Below are positions 46,503-55,023 of a DNA stretch of 64,000 nucleotides, in pieces. This stretch comes from Flaviramulus sp. (GTDB lineage: Bacteria > Bacteroidota > Bacteroidia > Flavobacteriales > Flavobacteriaceae): assembly GCA_030731745.1 (NCBI GenBank), contig JANQTJ010000020.1:38132-102131 (forward strand). The letters are read 5' to 3'. A program made the position numbers and the translations under genes. Positions within the stretch are counted from its first letter, which is position 1, and every line of letters begins with the position of its first letter. The notes beneath the pieces were generated by a model. The model did not search any database. It saw only the letters and a list, made by a program, of their open reading frames with translations, and was not told the DNA's origin.

Positions 46503-47654
46503 ATGATTTTTACAAAGTATAGTAATGCCTTTCGTTGGGTTATCATTATAGCTTCATTTGCTATAGTTTCTCTTATTTTATGGAAAACTTACGAGTTCTT
46601 TCAACATTTCAAGGAAGAAGAACGAACAAAGATGGAAAACTGGTCGTTTGCACAAAGTGATTTACTTAAAACAGATAACCTTAATGAGAATATAGGTAAT
46701 TTACCTTTAAAGGTTATAACTAGTAATAAAACTACCCCTATGATAATGGTTAATGTAGATGGTAGTGTAGATTTTAATAATATTGATAATAAAAGCCCTA
46801 AAGATTCCATTTATATTCAAAATTTGATTTCAAAATTTGAAAAAGAAAACAAACCTATTGAGGTTGTTTTTGATGGAAAACTTTTTAGTACTTTATATTA
46901 TGGCAACTCGCCTTTGTTAAATAGATTAAAATATTATCCACTTGCCCTTCTTTTAATAATTGTTTTGTTTGTTGCGGTAATTTTCTTCTTTTACAGCAGT
47001 AATAAAAATGCCACCCAGAACAAACTTTGGTCGGGTATGGCTAAAGAAACTGCACATCAAATAGGCACGCCTTTATCTTCGCTAATTGGTTGGACTGAAA
47101 TTTTAAAAAGTGAAAATGTAAATCCTGACTATATTTTTGAAATAGAAAAAGATGTAGACCGATTAAAAACAATCACCGAGAGATTTAGTAAGATAGGATC
47201 TATTCCTACCCTTGAAGTGGCTGATATTGTTGAGGAAACTATTGATTCTTATGATTATTTAAAAGCACGTTCATCCAAACTTATTGATTTTGAAATTAAA
47301 ACACCAAATGTTGAAATTCCTGTAAAACTTAATAAGCAACTTTACAGCTGGACTATTGAAAACTTGGTAAAAAATGGCATTGATGCCATGAAAGGAAGAG
47401 GGAAATTATCCATTGAAATTTCACAGTTAGAAAACAATGTCATGATAAGTGTTTCTGATACAGGAAAAGGCATTCAAAAAAAGGATTTTAATAAAATATT
47501 TGAACCAGGTTTTACAACTAAAAAACGCGGTTGGGGCTTAGGTTTATCTCTTACAAAACGTATTATTGAAGATTTTCATGATGGAAAAATAAAGGTTTTA
47601 AATTCTGAATTAGGTAAAGGAACAACTATTCAAATTCATTTACGGGCTAATTAA
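46503..47654 (+). CDS. Membrane sensor histidine kinase
   Basis: 383 residues. TM1 about 12-33, a periplasmic segment (35-145), TM2 about 148-168, then a dimerisation domain with the phospho-histidine in AKETAHQIGTPLSSL (not the standard HELRTP form) and an ATPase domain with NLVKNGIDAM, DTGKGI and GWGLGLSLTKRI. No response regulator is adjacent. The gene two bases downstream encodes a small zinc-ribbon membrane protein. Confidence 0.92.
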   Translation: MIFTKYSNAFRWVIIIASFAIVSLILWKTYEFFQHFKEEERTKMENWSFAQSDLLKTDNLNENIGNLPLKVITSNKTTPMIMVNVDGSVDFNNIDNKSPKDSIYIQNLISKFEKENKPIEVVFDGKLFSTLYYGNSPLLNRLKYYPLALLLIIVLFVAVIFFFYSSNKNATQNKLWSGMAKETAHQIGTPLSSLIGWTEILKSENVNPDYIFEIEKDVDRLKTITERFSKIGSIPTLEVADIVEETIDSYDYLKARSSKLIDFEIKTPNVEIPVKLNKQLYSWTIENLVKNGIDAMKGRGKLSIEISQLENNVMISVSDTGKGIQKKDFNKIFEPGFTTKKRGWGLGLSLTKRIIEDFHDGKIKVLNSELGKGTTIQIHLRAN

Positions 47655-47656
47655 AT

Positions 47657-48007
47657 ATGTCTGAAAAACACTTTGATATAAAAGAAGTAGCTTTAAAAAA
47701 CAATTGTCCTGTATGTTTTGGTAAAGAAGGCTTACGATTAACTTTTCATCAAAAAATTATAGAAACTAAATTTTACAAATCAATTACTTCTGAAATAAAT
47801 CATGAATTAGTATGTGAAAAATGTCAATCTATCATATATCCTATACAATGGACAGATGATATTGAGAGAGTAATTGACTACCAAAAAAAGGCTATAATTA
47901 CCAAAAAACCTTCTACTTACTTTAAAAACTTATCGTGGATATTAATTATAATTAATCTAATAATAATTGCTGTAATAGTACTTACAATATTTTATGTAAA
48001 ATTATAA
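47657..48007 (+). CDS. Small zinc-ribbon protein with C-terminal membrane anchor
   Basis: 116 residues. CPVCFG at 17-22 and CEKC at about 54-57 form a probable four-cysteine zinc site; a hydrophobic helix at about 93-114 anchors the tail. It follows the histidine kinase by two bases and its stop overlaps the end of the HIT gene by six bases. No known function; a role in the same signalling pathway is possible. Confidence 0.7.
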   Translation: MSEKHFDIKEVALKNNCPVCFGKEGLRLTFHQKIIETKFYKSITSEINHELVCEKCQSIIYPIQWTDDIERVIDYQKKAIITKKPSTYFKNLSWILIIINLIIIAVIVLTIFYVKL

Positions 48008-48391
48008 TTGTGATTTAATTAAATTAACAATTTCTTGAAACTCCTCAGTTGTGAATTTTACTTTTTGAATAAAACGAGCATCTTCCATAGTATTTAATGG
48101 TATTAAATGCACATGTGCATGTGGCACTTCTAGACCAATTACAGTTATACCAACACGTTTACACGGGATAGCTTTACCAATAGCTATAGCAACTTCTCTG
48201 GAAAAATTCATTAAATCAATATAACTGCTTTCATCTAATTCAAAAATCTTATCAACTTCATTTTTAGGAATACAAAGCGTGTGTCCTTTAGCATTTGGAT
48301 TTACATCTAAAAAAGCTAAAAACTTATCTGTCTCAGCAATTTTGTAACAAGGAATTTCACCGTTAACTATTTTAGTGAAAATTGAAGCCAT
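48002..48391 (-). CDS. HIT family hydrolase
   Basis: 129 residues. The histidine triad appears as HAHVHLIPL (about 90-98) with upstream GHTLCIPKNEVDKIFEL. Hydrolyses nucleotidyl-phosphoramidates or dinucleotides (HINT/Fhit-like). It follows greA with a 26-base gap on the same strand, a common flavobacterial pair. Confidence 0.95.
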   Translation of the reverse strand: MASIFTKIVNGEIPCYKIAETDKFLAFLDVNPNAKGHTLCIPKNEVDKIFELDESSYIDLMNFSREVAIAIGKAIPCKRVGITVIGLEVPHAHVHLIPLNTMEDARFIQKVKFTTEEFQEIVNLIKSQL

Positions 48392-48417
48392 AATTTTTAA
48401 AGTTTGTAGGATTTAAA

Positions 48418-48891
48418 TTATCTAGAAATCTCAATAACATCAAATTTCATAACCCCATTTGGAACTTGAATTTCTGCAACTTCACCTACTGATTTACCCA
48501 ATAATCCTTTACCAATAGGAGAATTTACTGAAATTTTTCCTGAAGCTAAATCTGCTTCACCATCTGCTACCAGGGTATAAACCATTTCCATCCCATTGGT
48601 TTGATTTTTTATTTTCACTTTTGATAAAACGAGTGCCTTGGAATTGTCTAGTTGTGATTCATCTATTATACGCGCACCAGCCAAAGCATCTTCAAGTTTA
48701 GAAATACGCATTTCCAGCATGCCCTGTGCTTCTTTAGCAGCATCGTACTCTGCATTTTCACTCAAATCACCTTTATCTCTGGCTTCTGCAATCGCTTTTG
48801 AAGCTTTTACACGTTCAACATCTTTTAACTGTTTTAATTCGTCTCTTAACTTTTTTAATCCTTCAGGTGTATAGTATGATACTTTACTCAT
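48418..48891 (-). CDS. greA: Transcription elongation factor GreA
   Basis: 157 residues. Coiled-coil N-terminal domain with the acidic tip segment GDLSENAEYDAAKEAQ, and a C-terminal FKBP-like domain with ISVNSPIGKGLLGKSVGE. Stimulates RNA cleavage in backtracked RNA polymerase. First gene of an operon with the HIT gene. Its leader carries a terminator-like hairpin. Confidence 0.97.
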   Translation of the reverse strand: MSKVSYYTPEGLKKLRDELKQLKDVERVKASKAIAEARDKGDLSENAEYDAAKEAQGMLEMRISKLEDALAGARIIDESQLDNSKALVLSKVKIKNQTNGMEMVYTLVADGEADLASGKISVNSPIGKGLLGKSVGEVAEIQVPNGVMKFDVIEISR

Positions 48892-48944
48892 AACTTCATC
48901 GTTTTACTTAATAAAAGAAGCTGAACATGGTCCAGCAACAAAAA

Positions 48945-48964
48945 AATCCCGTACATACGAGATT
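48945..48964 (-). terminator. Terminator-like hairpin in the greA leader
   Basis: On the minus strand AATCTCGT-ATGT-ACGGGATT folds into an eight-pair stem (one T-G) and is followed by seven Ts. It starts at the predicted transcription start and lies about 54 bases before the greA ATG, so it could abort greA transcription. Confidence 0.6.
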
Positions 48965-48968
48965 ACAA

Positions 48969-48978
48969 TACAAATATA
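48969..48978 (-). promoter_or_regulatory. -7 box of greA
   Basis: The minus strand reads TATATTTGTA, an exact match to TAnnTTTG; a TTG about 14 bases upstream is closer than usual. Transcription start predicted near 48963. Confidence 0.5.
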
Positions 48979-49037
48979 CAAAATATTTAAATCAATTTTC
49001 TTTTTGTTGTAAATTGCTAACTAATCTAAAAAGTACA

Positions 49038-49460
49038 ATGAAGTCCATTTTATACACAATTTGCATTATTTTTTTATTCTCTTGTAGTAGCAATACTGTT
49101 GATAATAGAAACTGTAATTTTTTATTAGATATAGGTGTAAATATTAATATCAATTTAAGTTTACCACAATACAATCAACTAAATTTTGCAGGTAATTCTA
49201 TATACATACCAAATATAGGAAACGCAGGTATTATAGTGGCTAGTACTGGTGCCGATTTCTTAGCTTGGGATGCCAGCGATCCTAATCACGAACCAAATGC
49301 TTGTTCTGCCTTAACACCTAGCGGATTGTTTGGTACTTGCGGATGTGATGATGGTAACACCTACAATTTTGTAACTGGCGAAGGTAATGACGGACTAAGG
49401 TGTGCCTTGAAAAACTACCGAGTGGAACGCAACGGCAATAGTCTTTTAATTTTTAATTAA
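49038..49460 (+). CDS. Rieske-fold-like lipoprotein without cluster ligands
   Basis: 140 residues from the ATG at 49038 (MKSILYTICI); the open frame extends upstream but only this start gives a signal peptide. Lipobox LFSC (cysteine about 15). The C-terminal part (IYIPNIGNAGIIVAS, FLAWDASDPNHE, CGCDDGNTYNFVTGEG, LKNYRVERNGNSLLI) resembles flavobacterial proteins of the Rieske fold, but the CxH...CxxH ligands of a 2Fe-2S cluster are absent. Function unknown. Confidence 0.75.
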   Translation: MKSILYTICIIFLFSCSSNTVDNRNCNFLLDIGVNININLSLPQYNQLNFAGNSIYIPNIGNAGIIVASTGADFLAWDASDPNHEPNACSALTPSGLFGTCGCDDGNTYNFVTGEGNDGLRCALKNYRVERNGNSLLIFN

Positions 49461-49464
49461 AAAA

Positions 49465-49486
49465 GCCTCAACATACAGGCTGAGGC
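49465..49486. terminator. Weak terminator after the Rieske-like gene
   Basis: Arms GCCTCA and TGAGGC around a 10-base loop. It lies between the convergent lipoprotein and TonB receptor genes and has AT-rich flanks rather than a clean T run. Confidence 0.5.
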
Positions 49487-49508
49487 CTTTAAATATGATT
49501 TTATTTTT

Positions 49509-51644
49509 TTAAAACTTAATAGTCAATCCCACTAAAAAGTTTGTAGTTGCTTGCGGATAGTAACCTGCAAAATAACCTGTTGTTGTTCCAGTTGTACTTG
49601 AAGGATCTTCAAAATCAAAAGAACCAAAGTAGCCGTTAGAAACATATTTTTTGTTAAAAATATTATTTACTAAACCAGATAAAATAATAGACCTAAACAT
49701 ACTATTTGGTTTTATTTCATAATTGATATTGAAATCATTTACAAAATAACTATCTAATTTTGATTCTGGATTATCAGTATTTCCCATATACTGCTCACCT
49801 ACATATTTACTTAATAATGATAGTTGCAGTTTTTCAACTGGAAAGAAATTAAGCGCATTACCTATTACCAAATCTGGTGAAAATGAAATATTAGTATTTC
49901 CTATATCTAGTAATTCGCCATTTATTACTGTATTAAAATTTCTATTTTTATTACTACTAATAGCAACGTTTGTAGATGTACTAAAAACTTTACTAAATTG
50001 GATAGCAGCATCAACCTCTAAACCTAACCTGTAACTTTGTCCGCTTGTTGCTCTAATTGGGCTTCCTACATCATCAAGTTCTCCTGTTAAAACCAATTGG
50101 TTTTGGTAAAACATGTAATATAAGTTTGTGTTTACACTAACCTTATTGGTATTGAAACGCCATCCCAACTCTACATCATTTAATGTTTCGTTTTCTGTAA
50201 CTCCAACTTGAAAATCGTCTCGATTTGGCTCTCTATTTGCTCTTCCATAAGACGCATAAAAGCTATTAAAATCAGATGACTTGTAAGTTAAACCAAATTT
50301 AGGATTGAAAAAACTAAAAGTAGCATCGGTTACAAATTCTGCCAAATCTGGCGTTAATCCATTTGTTTTATAATTTACAAATCGTCCTTGTAAATCAATA
50401 AATCCTGTAACTTTTTTAGCTAGTTTAAAGGTTGCTTTAGAAAAAACACTAAAGTCATTTTTTGTTGCATCCCCATTATAATATCTGTCTCTAATATTGG
50501 TATTTGCAGCTAAATCACTTCCCCAGATTACTTCTCCAAAATGATTACCATCATAAGTATTGTAAGACACTCCAGAAATAATTTCTAATAGATTTTTTTT
50601 GTAAGTAATGTTGGCATTTAAAACATAGAAATTATTATCTAGCCATCTTCTTACTATAACATCTGAATCATCTTCTATTAAATTAGCAAAATCTGCAGCA
50701 GACTCTCCCAGTTTGTATTGCTCAAAGTAGCCTTTTCCTTTAGTATAATTTAACCCCAAGTTTGTAGACCAATTATTATCCAAACGCTCATTCCAATGCA
50801 ACTGGTAGTGGTCTTGCCAATAATTATCAGTTTCATTATCATAGGTGTATGGATTTTGACGACGGTTTTCCTGTAACTGTTCGGCAGTTAAACCAAACCA
50901 AGATTGATAAGTACGCTCTGCATTACTAAATGTTAAAGCTTTAATTAAGGTGTTATCATCTTTATAAATACCTTGCAAAAAGTATGATTTCAAATCGGTA
51001 AATGCTCTATCAACATAACCATCAGAATCAATTTTTGAAAATCGTCCAGAAAACTCAAAATGATCATTTATCAATCCTGTACTCATTTTTACTGTATGCT
51101 TACGTGTGTTAAAACTTCCAAAACTATTTGCTATTTCGGCTGATGCTTCTTCTGAAAACGCATCAGTTAAAAGATTTAAACTAGCTCCAAAAGCTCCAGA
51201 ACCATTTGTTGAAGTACCAACACCACGTTGTAATTGTAAACTCTCAGTTGAGGATGCAAAATCCCCTAAGTTAACCCAGAATGTACCTTGGCTTTCAGGA
51301 TCGTTATAAGGAATACCATTAATGGTAACATTTACTCGTGTAGCATCTGTACCACGAACTCTAATACCTGTGTAACCAATACCTGCACCAGCATCACTGG
51401 TTGTAACAACAGAAGGTAAAAAATTAAGTAAAATAGGAATGTCTTGCCCTAAATTACGTTTAGCCAATGCTTCTTTTGAAACGTTTGAGTGTGTAATGGG
51501 AGAATCTGCATTTACACGAACTGCTTTTACTAAAACTTCATCTAGTTTTTCTGTTTTAGTAGAATCTTGTTTTACTTGATTTTCTTGTGCTTTAGCACGG
51601 AGCGATAACACGAATAGTGTTAAAAAAAGAAATAAATTTTTCAT
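49509..51644 (-). CDS. TonB-dependent receptor, probably for thiamine
   Basis: 711 residues. Signal peptide 1-19 (ending LRAKAQ), plug domain about 40-160 (NVSKEALAKRNLGQDIPILL, GIRVRGTDATRVNVTINGIPYNDPES), then a 22-strand-type barrel ending in FLVGLTIKF with terminal aromatic. There is no N-terminal carboxypeptidase-like domain. A TPP riboswitch lies in its leader, so the expected ligand is thiamine or its phosphates, carried across the outer membrane. A PnuC-type permease and a thiamine-binding protein are encoded just upstream on the same strand. Confidence 0.92.
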   Translation of the reverse strand: MKNLFLFLTLFVLSLRAKAQENQVKQDSTKTEKLDEVLVKAVRVNADSPITHSNVSKEALAKRNLGQDIPILLNFLPSVVTTSDAGAGIGYTGIRVRGTDATRVNVTINGIPYNDPESQGTFWVNLGDFASSTESLQLQRGVGTSTNGSGAFGASLNLLTDAFSEEASAEIANSFGSFNTRKHTVKMSTGLINDHFEFSGRFSKIDSDGYVDRAFTDLKSYFLQGIYKDDNTLIKALTFSNAERTYQSWFGLTAEQLQENRRQNPYTYDNETDNYWQDHYQLHWNERLDNNWSTNLGLNYTKGKGYFEQYKLGESAADFANLIEDDSDVIVRRWLDNNFYVLNANITYKKNLLEIISGVSYNTYDGNHFGEVIWGSDLAANTNIRDRYYNGDATKNDFSVFSKATFKLAKKVTGFIDLQGRFVNYKTNGLTPDLAEFVTDATFSFFNPKFGLTYKSSDFNSFYASYGRANREPNRDDFQVGVTENETLNDVELGWRFNTNKVSVNTNLYYMFYQNQLVLTGELDDVGSPIRATSGQSYRLGLEVDAAIQFSKVFSTSTNVAISSNKNRNFNTVINGELLDIGNTNISFSPDLVIGNALNFFPVEKLQLSLLSKYVGEQYMGNTDNPESKLDSYFVNDFNINYEIKPNSMFRSIILSGLVNNIFNKKYVSNGYFGSFDFEDPSSTTGTTTGYFAGYYPQATTNFLVGLTIKF

Positions 51645-51645
51645 A

Positions 51646-51665
51646 CGATTATGATGTTATAATCG
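51646..51665 (-). promoter_or_regulatory. Hairpin abutting the receptor start codon
   Basis: CGATTAT and ATAATCG form a seven-pair stem around a six-base loop, ending one base before the ATG at 51644. It lies between the TPP aptamer and the gene and could be part of the expression platform by hiding the initiation region. Confidence 0.45.
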
Positions 51666-51770
51666 AATAAAAAGAGGTAATTATTCTTTATTTGTTAAGA
51701 ATTAGTTTTTGAAGCAAAATACTTCGTTTTCCATGAGCTCAATCACGTGTAATATTTACATAAATTAAAA

Positions 51771-51849
51771 CTCAATTTCCTAAACAGCATTACCTGTTCT
51801 AGGTTCAATGGGTATGATCTCAGCCGATTATAGGCACCCCTTTTTTGAG
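51771..51849 (-). ncRNA. TPP riboswitch (THI element)
   Basis: The minus strand shows the thi-box blocks in order: GGGGTGCC (51840-51833), GGCTGAGATCATACCC, then TGAACC and ACAGGTAATGCTG. The ends pair as P1: CTCAA (51849-51845) with TTGAG (51775-51771). CTGAGA is the conserved pyrimidine-sensing T-loop. It sits 127 bases upstream of the TonB-dependent receptor gene and 57 bases after arfB, with its own -7 box. It should lower receptor expression when TPP is plentiful. Confidence 0.93.
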
Positions 51850-51855
51850 AACGCT

Positions 51856-51864
51856 GCAAAAGTA
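51856..51864 (-). promoter_or_regulatory. -7 box in front of the TPP riboswitch
   Basis: The minus strand reads TACTTTTGC, an exact -7 match; the start of transcription would fall at about 51850, precisely where the aptamer P1 stem begins. Confidence 0.6.
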
Positions 51865-51905
51865 GTTATCAATTGGTAATTAATAATTATTAATTGTATT
51901 TTTTT

Positions 51906-52313
51906 TTAATTAAAACCTGGTTTTTTTCTATTTGCTTTTTTTTCAGAGAGATTACGTTTACTTTTTAAACGTTTCCATATTACTGCTTTTGGGATTTTTG
52001 TTGGATGACGTTTCTTAGCAATAACCAAAGCAGAATTTATTATATCAAAAAATCGTTTTATCACGAGTTCTTTATTTTTATGCTGACTTCGAGTTTCATC
52101 ACATTGTAAAATTAAAACGCCATCCTTAGTGAGTCTACTTGCCAGTTTTTCTTGAATGAGAACTTTTGGGTAATCATCAAAAGCTCCCGATTCTATTAAA
52201 TTAAAAGATAATTCAATTTTAGAAGACACTTTATTTACATGCTGCCCTCCAGCACCAGAACTTCGTGTTGCTTTAAAATTAAGCTCACTTAATAAAACAC
52301 CCTTATCATACAT
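51906..52313 (-). CDS. arfB: Alternative ribosome-rescue factor ArfB
   Basis: 135 residues. The peptidyl-hydrolysis motif GGQ is in SSGAGGQHVNKVSSK (about 18-32); the C-terminus is the expected basic tail (KSKRNLSEKKANRKK). Releases nascent chains from ribosomes stalled on non-stop mRNA. Its ATG overlaps the preceding stop by one base, so it is the last gene of the upstream operon. Confidence 0.94.
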   Translation of the reverse strand: MYDKGVLLSELNFKATRSSGAGGQHVNKVSSKIELSFNLIESGAFDDYPKVLIQEKLASRLTKDGVLILQCDETRSQHKNKELVIKRFFDIINSALVIAKKRHPTKIPKAVIWKRLKSKRNLSEKKANRKKPGFN

Positions 52314-54430
52314 TATTTTCCCTGATGGACTGGTTTAAGTAAATCGTTAACCGTTTTTACTGGATTAAATGTCTCTAGAGGAACCTCAACAAAAATAGAA
52401 TTCCAATCTGACATACTACCATTCCATAAACCTGGCAATTCTAAAGCTTGAATATCTATACCATTTTGAGTTTTCATTGTTATAAATGCAGCTTCTGGAT
52501 CTACATAGTTCATCAAATCAAACTTTTCACCTTTATAATTTTTAATACCACAAACTAAATCTGTTGGATTAAAATGAGTCGCATTTTTAACAATATCTGC
52601 TTGTTGATTATTATCTATATCTATTTGAGCAAACTCTACTATTTGTAATGAAATAATACCATTTTTGTCTTTTACCCAAAAAGGTCCACCTCCTGGTTCT
52701 CCTTCATTTTTCACCATGCCACAAACACGAATTGGACGATTTAATTTGGCTCTTAAAAAGGTTTTCTTAGTTTCTAAATTGAAATCATCAAATTCATCAC
52801 CAATAGAAACATTCATGCTTTTTGATAAAAACGAAGCCATATTTAGTAATTTTTTTTCTGAAATATCACTTTCATCTAATTCATTTAAAAAAGCAAAAGC
52901 CTGTTCTTGTGCTCTAATTAAAACGCCACCAATCATTTTTTTGTAATCTGATACTTTTTTGTTTAGCTCAAAAACAACAATATTATCTATATTTTTTATG
53001 AAGACTATATCATTATCTAAATCATTCAAATTTTCTAATAATGCTCCATGACCTGCTGGTCTGAATAAAATAGATCCATCTTCATTTCTATAAATTTCAT
53101 TATTAGTAGTTAGTGCTAACGTTTCTGTTTCTCCTTTTTGATACGAGAATGATACGTTAAAAGTTGTATGTGTTCTTTCTTCTAAAGATTTTTTGATTTT
53201 ATCTAATTCTCCATTAAAAAATTCATGATGTTTTTCTGAAACTGTAAAATGAAGATTTGCCATAGCATTTGAAGAAGCGTATAATGTTGATTCCAATAGA
53301 TGCTCATGAAAAGCGGTTACAGGACCCTCTTTGTAACCGTGAAAAGACAATAATCCCTTTGGTAAAAAACTATAATTTAATCCTTCTTCATCTAAAGTAA
53401 TTTTAACAAATTCAAAAAGCTTTTCTCCTTCGCTTAAACTTTCAAAATCAGGATGCATACTTTTTAATTTCTCTATAGCTTCGTCATAAAAAGGGAATTT
53501 TTCTAAACCTGACGCAAAGGCTTTAATTAAGTTATCACCTTTATTTTGAAGATAATCCTCGAAAGTATTTGTTGAAGGATTGAAATTATTTAAAAACTGA
53601 AATAAAAACTTAAACATTCTAGAAGCTGCTCCTGATGCTGGAACAAATTTTACAATATCAAAATTGTTCTGTTTACTATCATAAAGATTGATTAATGCGT
53701 TTTCTTCATCTGCAGAATAACTTTCAATACCTTCGCCAATGGTTGCTGCAGAAATTAAATTTGAAAACGACATCCCGTTTTTAATGCGTTCTACTTGTGC
53801 TACAACTTGACTTAATGTTGCTCCTTTATTTTCAATTTGTTGAATATCCTTCTCGGTAAACATAGATATTGGGTTTAATAATTTGTTAATATGATTAATA
53901 GCTAATTCTAATCGTGTTTTCTTGTCGCCTTTTAACAAGACAAACGGTCTTTTTTGTTTTATTAGTTCGTTTTGAAATGCTTCAAACATTTCTAAACGCG
54001 CTTCTGGTTTATCACGTAAATCGTCTTCTTCCCAGGGTGTGTCAATATAAGTTAAAAAATATAAATCGTAGGTGTTTTTTAAAGCATATTTCTCAAGAAT
54101 TGGGTCGCAACTACCTATGTAATAAGCCTCTGAGTAAACTTTAGTTTCTAATAAATCAGTATCGCAAATTAGAACTGTATTTGTTTTTTTTGCCAACTTA
54201 TTTTCCAGCGCCATTTGTCCTGCCGCTATGGGTAATAAATCGTGTGGCTCGCAAGTTTTACGTTCGTTGTTCCACTTACTTTGAAGATATTCACGAGCAT
54301 ATTCTGGAACCCAAACCGAATTATAATGGCGTGCCAACTGATGAGACAACGTAGTTTTACCAGTACTTTCTGGACCAAATAATACTATTTTTAAACAGTT
54401 TGCAGGTTGCTGCTTATATTTTTCTTCCAT
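52313..54430 (-). CDS. NadR-like P-loop kinase fused to DUF4301
   Basis: 705 residues. Residues 1-190 form a NadR-type ribosylnicotinamide-kinase-like domain: Walker A FGPESTGKTTLS (about 17-28), YAREYLQ, CDTDLLET and TPWEEDDLRD. From about 191 (MFTEKDIQQIENKG) a complete DUF4301 domain follows (VKFVPASGAASRMFK, GPVTAFHEHLLESTL, FRPAGHGALLENLN, VKNEGEPGGGPFW). The second half begins with a methionine as a stand-alone gene would, so this looks like a gene fusion. The kinase may trap the vitamin imported by the PnuC-type permease, whose gene it overlaps by 40 bases. Confidence 0.88.
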   Translation of the reverse strand: MEEKYKQQPANCLKIVLFGPESTGKTTLSHQLARHYNSVWVPEYAREYLQSKWNNERKTCEPHDLLPIAAGQMALENKLAKKTNTVLICDTDLLETKVYSEAYYIGSCDPILEKYALKNTYDLYFLTYIDTPWEEDDLRDKPEARLEMFEAFQNELIKQKRPFVLLKGDKKTRLELAINHINKLLNPISMFTEKDIQQIENKGATLSQVVAQVERIKNGMSFSNLISAATIGEGIESYSADEENALINLYDSKQNNFDIVKFVPASGAASRMFKFLFQFLNNFNPSTNTFEDYLQNKGDNLIKAFASGLEKFPFYDEAIEKLKSMHPDFESLSEGEKLFEFVKITLDEEGLNYSFLPKGLLSFHGYKEGPVTAFHEHLLESTLYASSNAMANLHFTVSEKHHEFFNGELDKIKKSLEERTHTTFNVSFSYQKGETETLALTTNNEIYRNEDGSILFRPAGHGALLENLNDLDNDIVFIKNIDNIVVFELNKKVSDYKKMIGGVLIRAQEQAFAFLNELDESDISEKKLLNMASFLSKSMNVSIGDEFDDFNLETKKTFLRAKLNRPIRVCGMVKNEGEPGGGPFWVKDKNGIISLQIVEFAQIDIDNNQQADIVKNATHFNPTDLVCGIKNYKGEKFDLMNYVDPEAAFITMKTQNGIDIQALELPGLWNGSMSDWNSIFVEVPLETFNPVKTVNDLLKPVHQGK

Positions 54431-55023
54431 GCAATATATCCTTGAATTGCTAATATAGTAAAGATTAAATATTGAAGTGATAACATGCCTAAACCTCTAT
54501 AAGCATAAAGTGGTATCGTAATTAAATCTGCAATTATCCAAAGTGTCCAATTTTCTAATTTCTTATTTGCCATATACCACATAGCTATAAAGAAAATTCC
54601 GGAAGTAACTATATCAATATAGTTAGGAATTTCTATGGAATAATTAAAACCTTTATAAACTAAATATGTAACTATTATGGTTAAAACAAATAATAATACC
54701 CCTATTTTTTTTTCTTTTAGAGTGGTTCTTGAAATTAACAAAACAGGTTTGTTTTCTTTTTTACGAGACCAATTCCACCAACCATAAATACTCATAACTG
54801 AGTAATAAAAATTCATCATCATATCACCAAAATACTGGTTTATGTATAATAGGTAAACCGTAATTACAGTGCAAATTATGCCTGTTGGGTATACCAAAAT
54901 ATTTTCATTTTTAGCAAACCAAACGCTTAAAATTCCAAATATAAAAGCCATAGCCTCAAGTACGATCTGAAACGTAGGTGCTTCATGGTAAGCCTTCATG
55001 AAAAAATCAAAAATGTGGCTCAT
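54391..55023 (-). CDS. pnuC: PnuC/PnuT-type vitamin permease
   Basis: 210 residues, seven predicted transmembrane helices. Signatures of the PnuC family: VYPTGIICTVITVYLLY, QYFGDMMMNFYYSVMSIYGWWNW and the late IADLITIPLYAYRGL. Family members take up nicotinamide riboside (PnuC), thiamine (PnuT) or riboflavin. Overlap with a thiamine-binding protein gene (17 bases) and the TPP-riboswitch receptor nearby favour thiamine; the overlapping NadR-like kinase leaves nicotinamide riboside possible. Confidence 0.9.
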   Translation of the reverse strand: MSHIFDFFMKAYHEAPTFQIVLEAMAFIFGILSVWFAKNENILVYPTGIICTVITVYLLYINQYFGDMMMNFYYSVMSIYGWWNWSRKKENKPVLLISRTTLKEKKIGVLLFVLTIIVTYLVYKGFNYSIEIPNYIDIVTSGIFFIAMWYMANKKLENWTLWIIADLITIPLYAYRGLGMLSLQYLIFTILAIQGYIAWKKNISSNLQTV

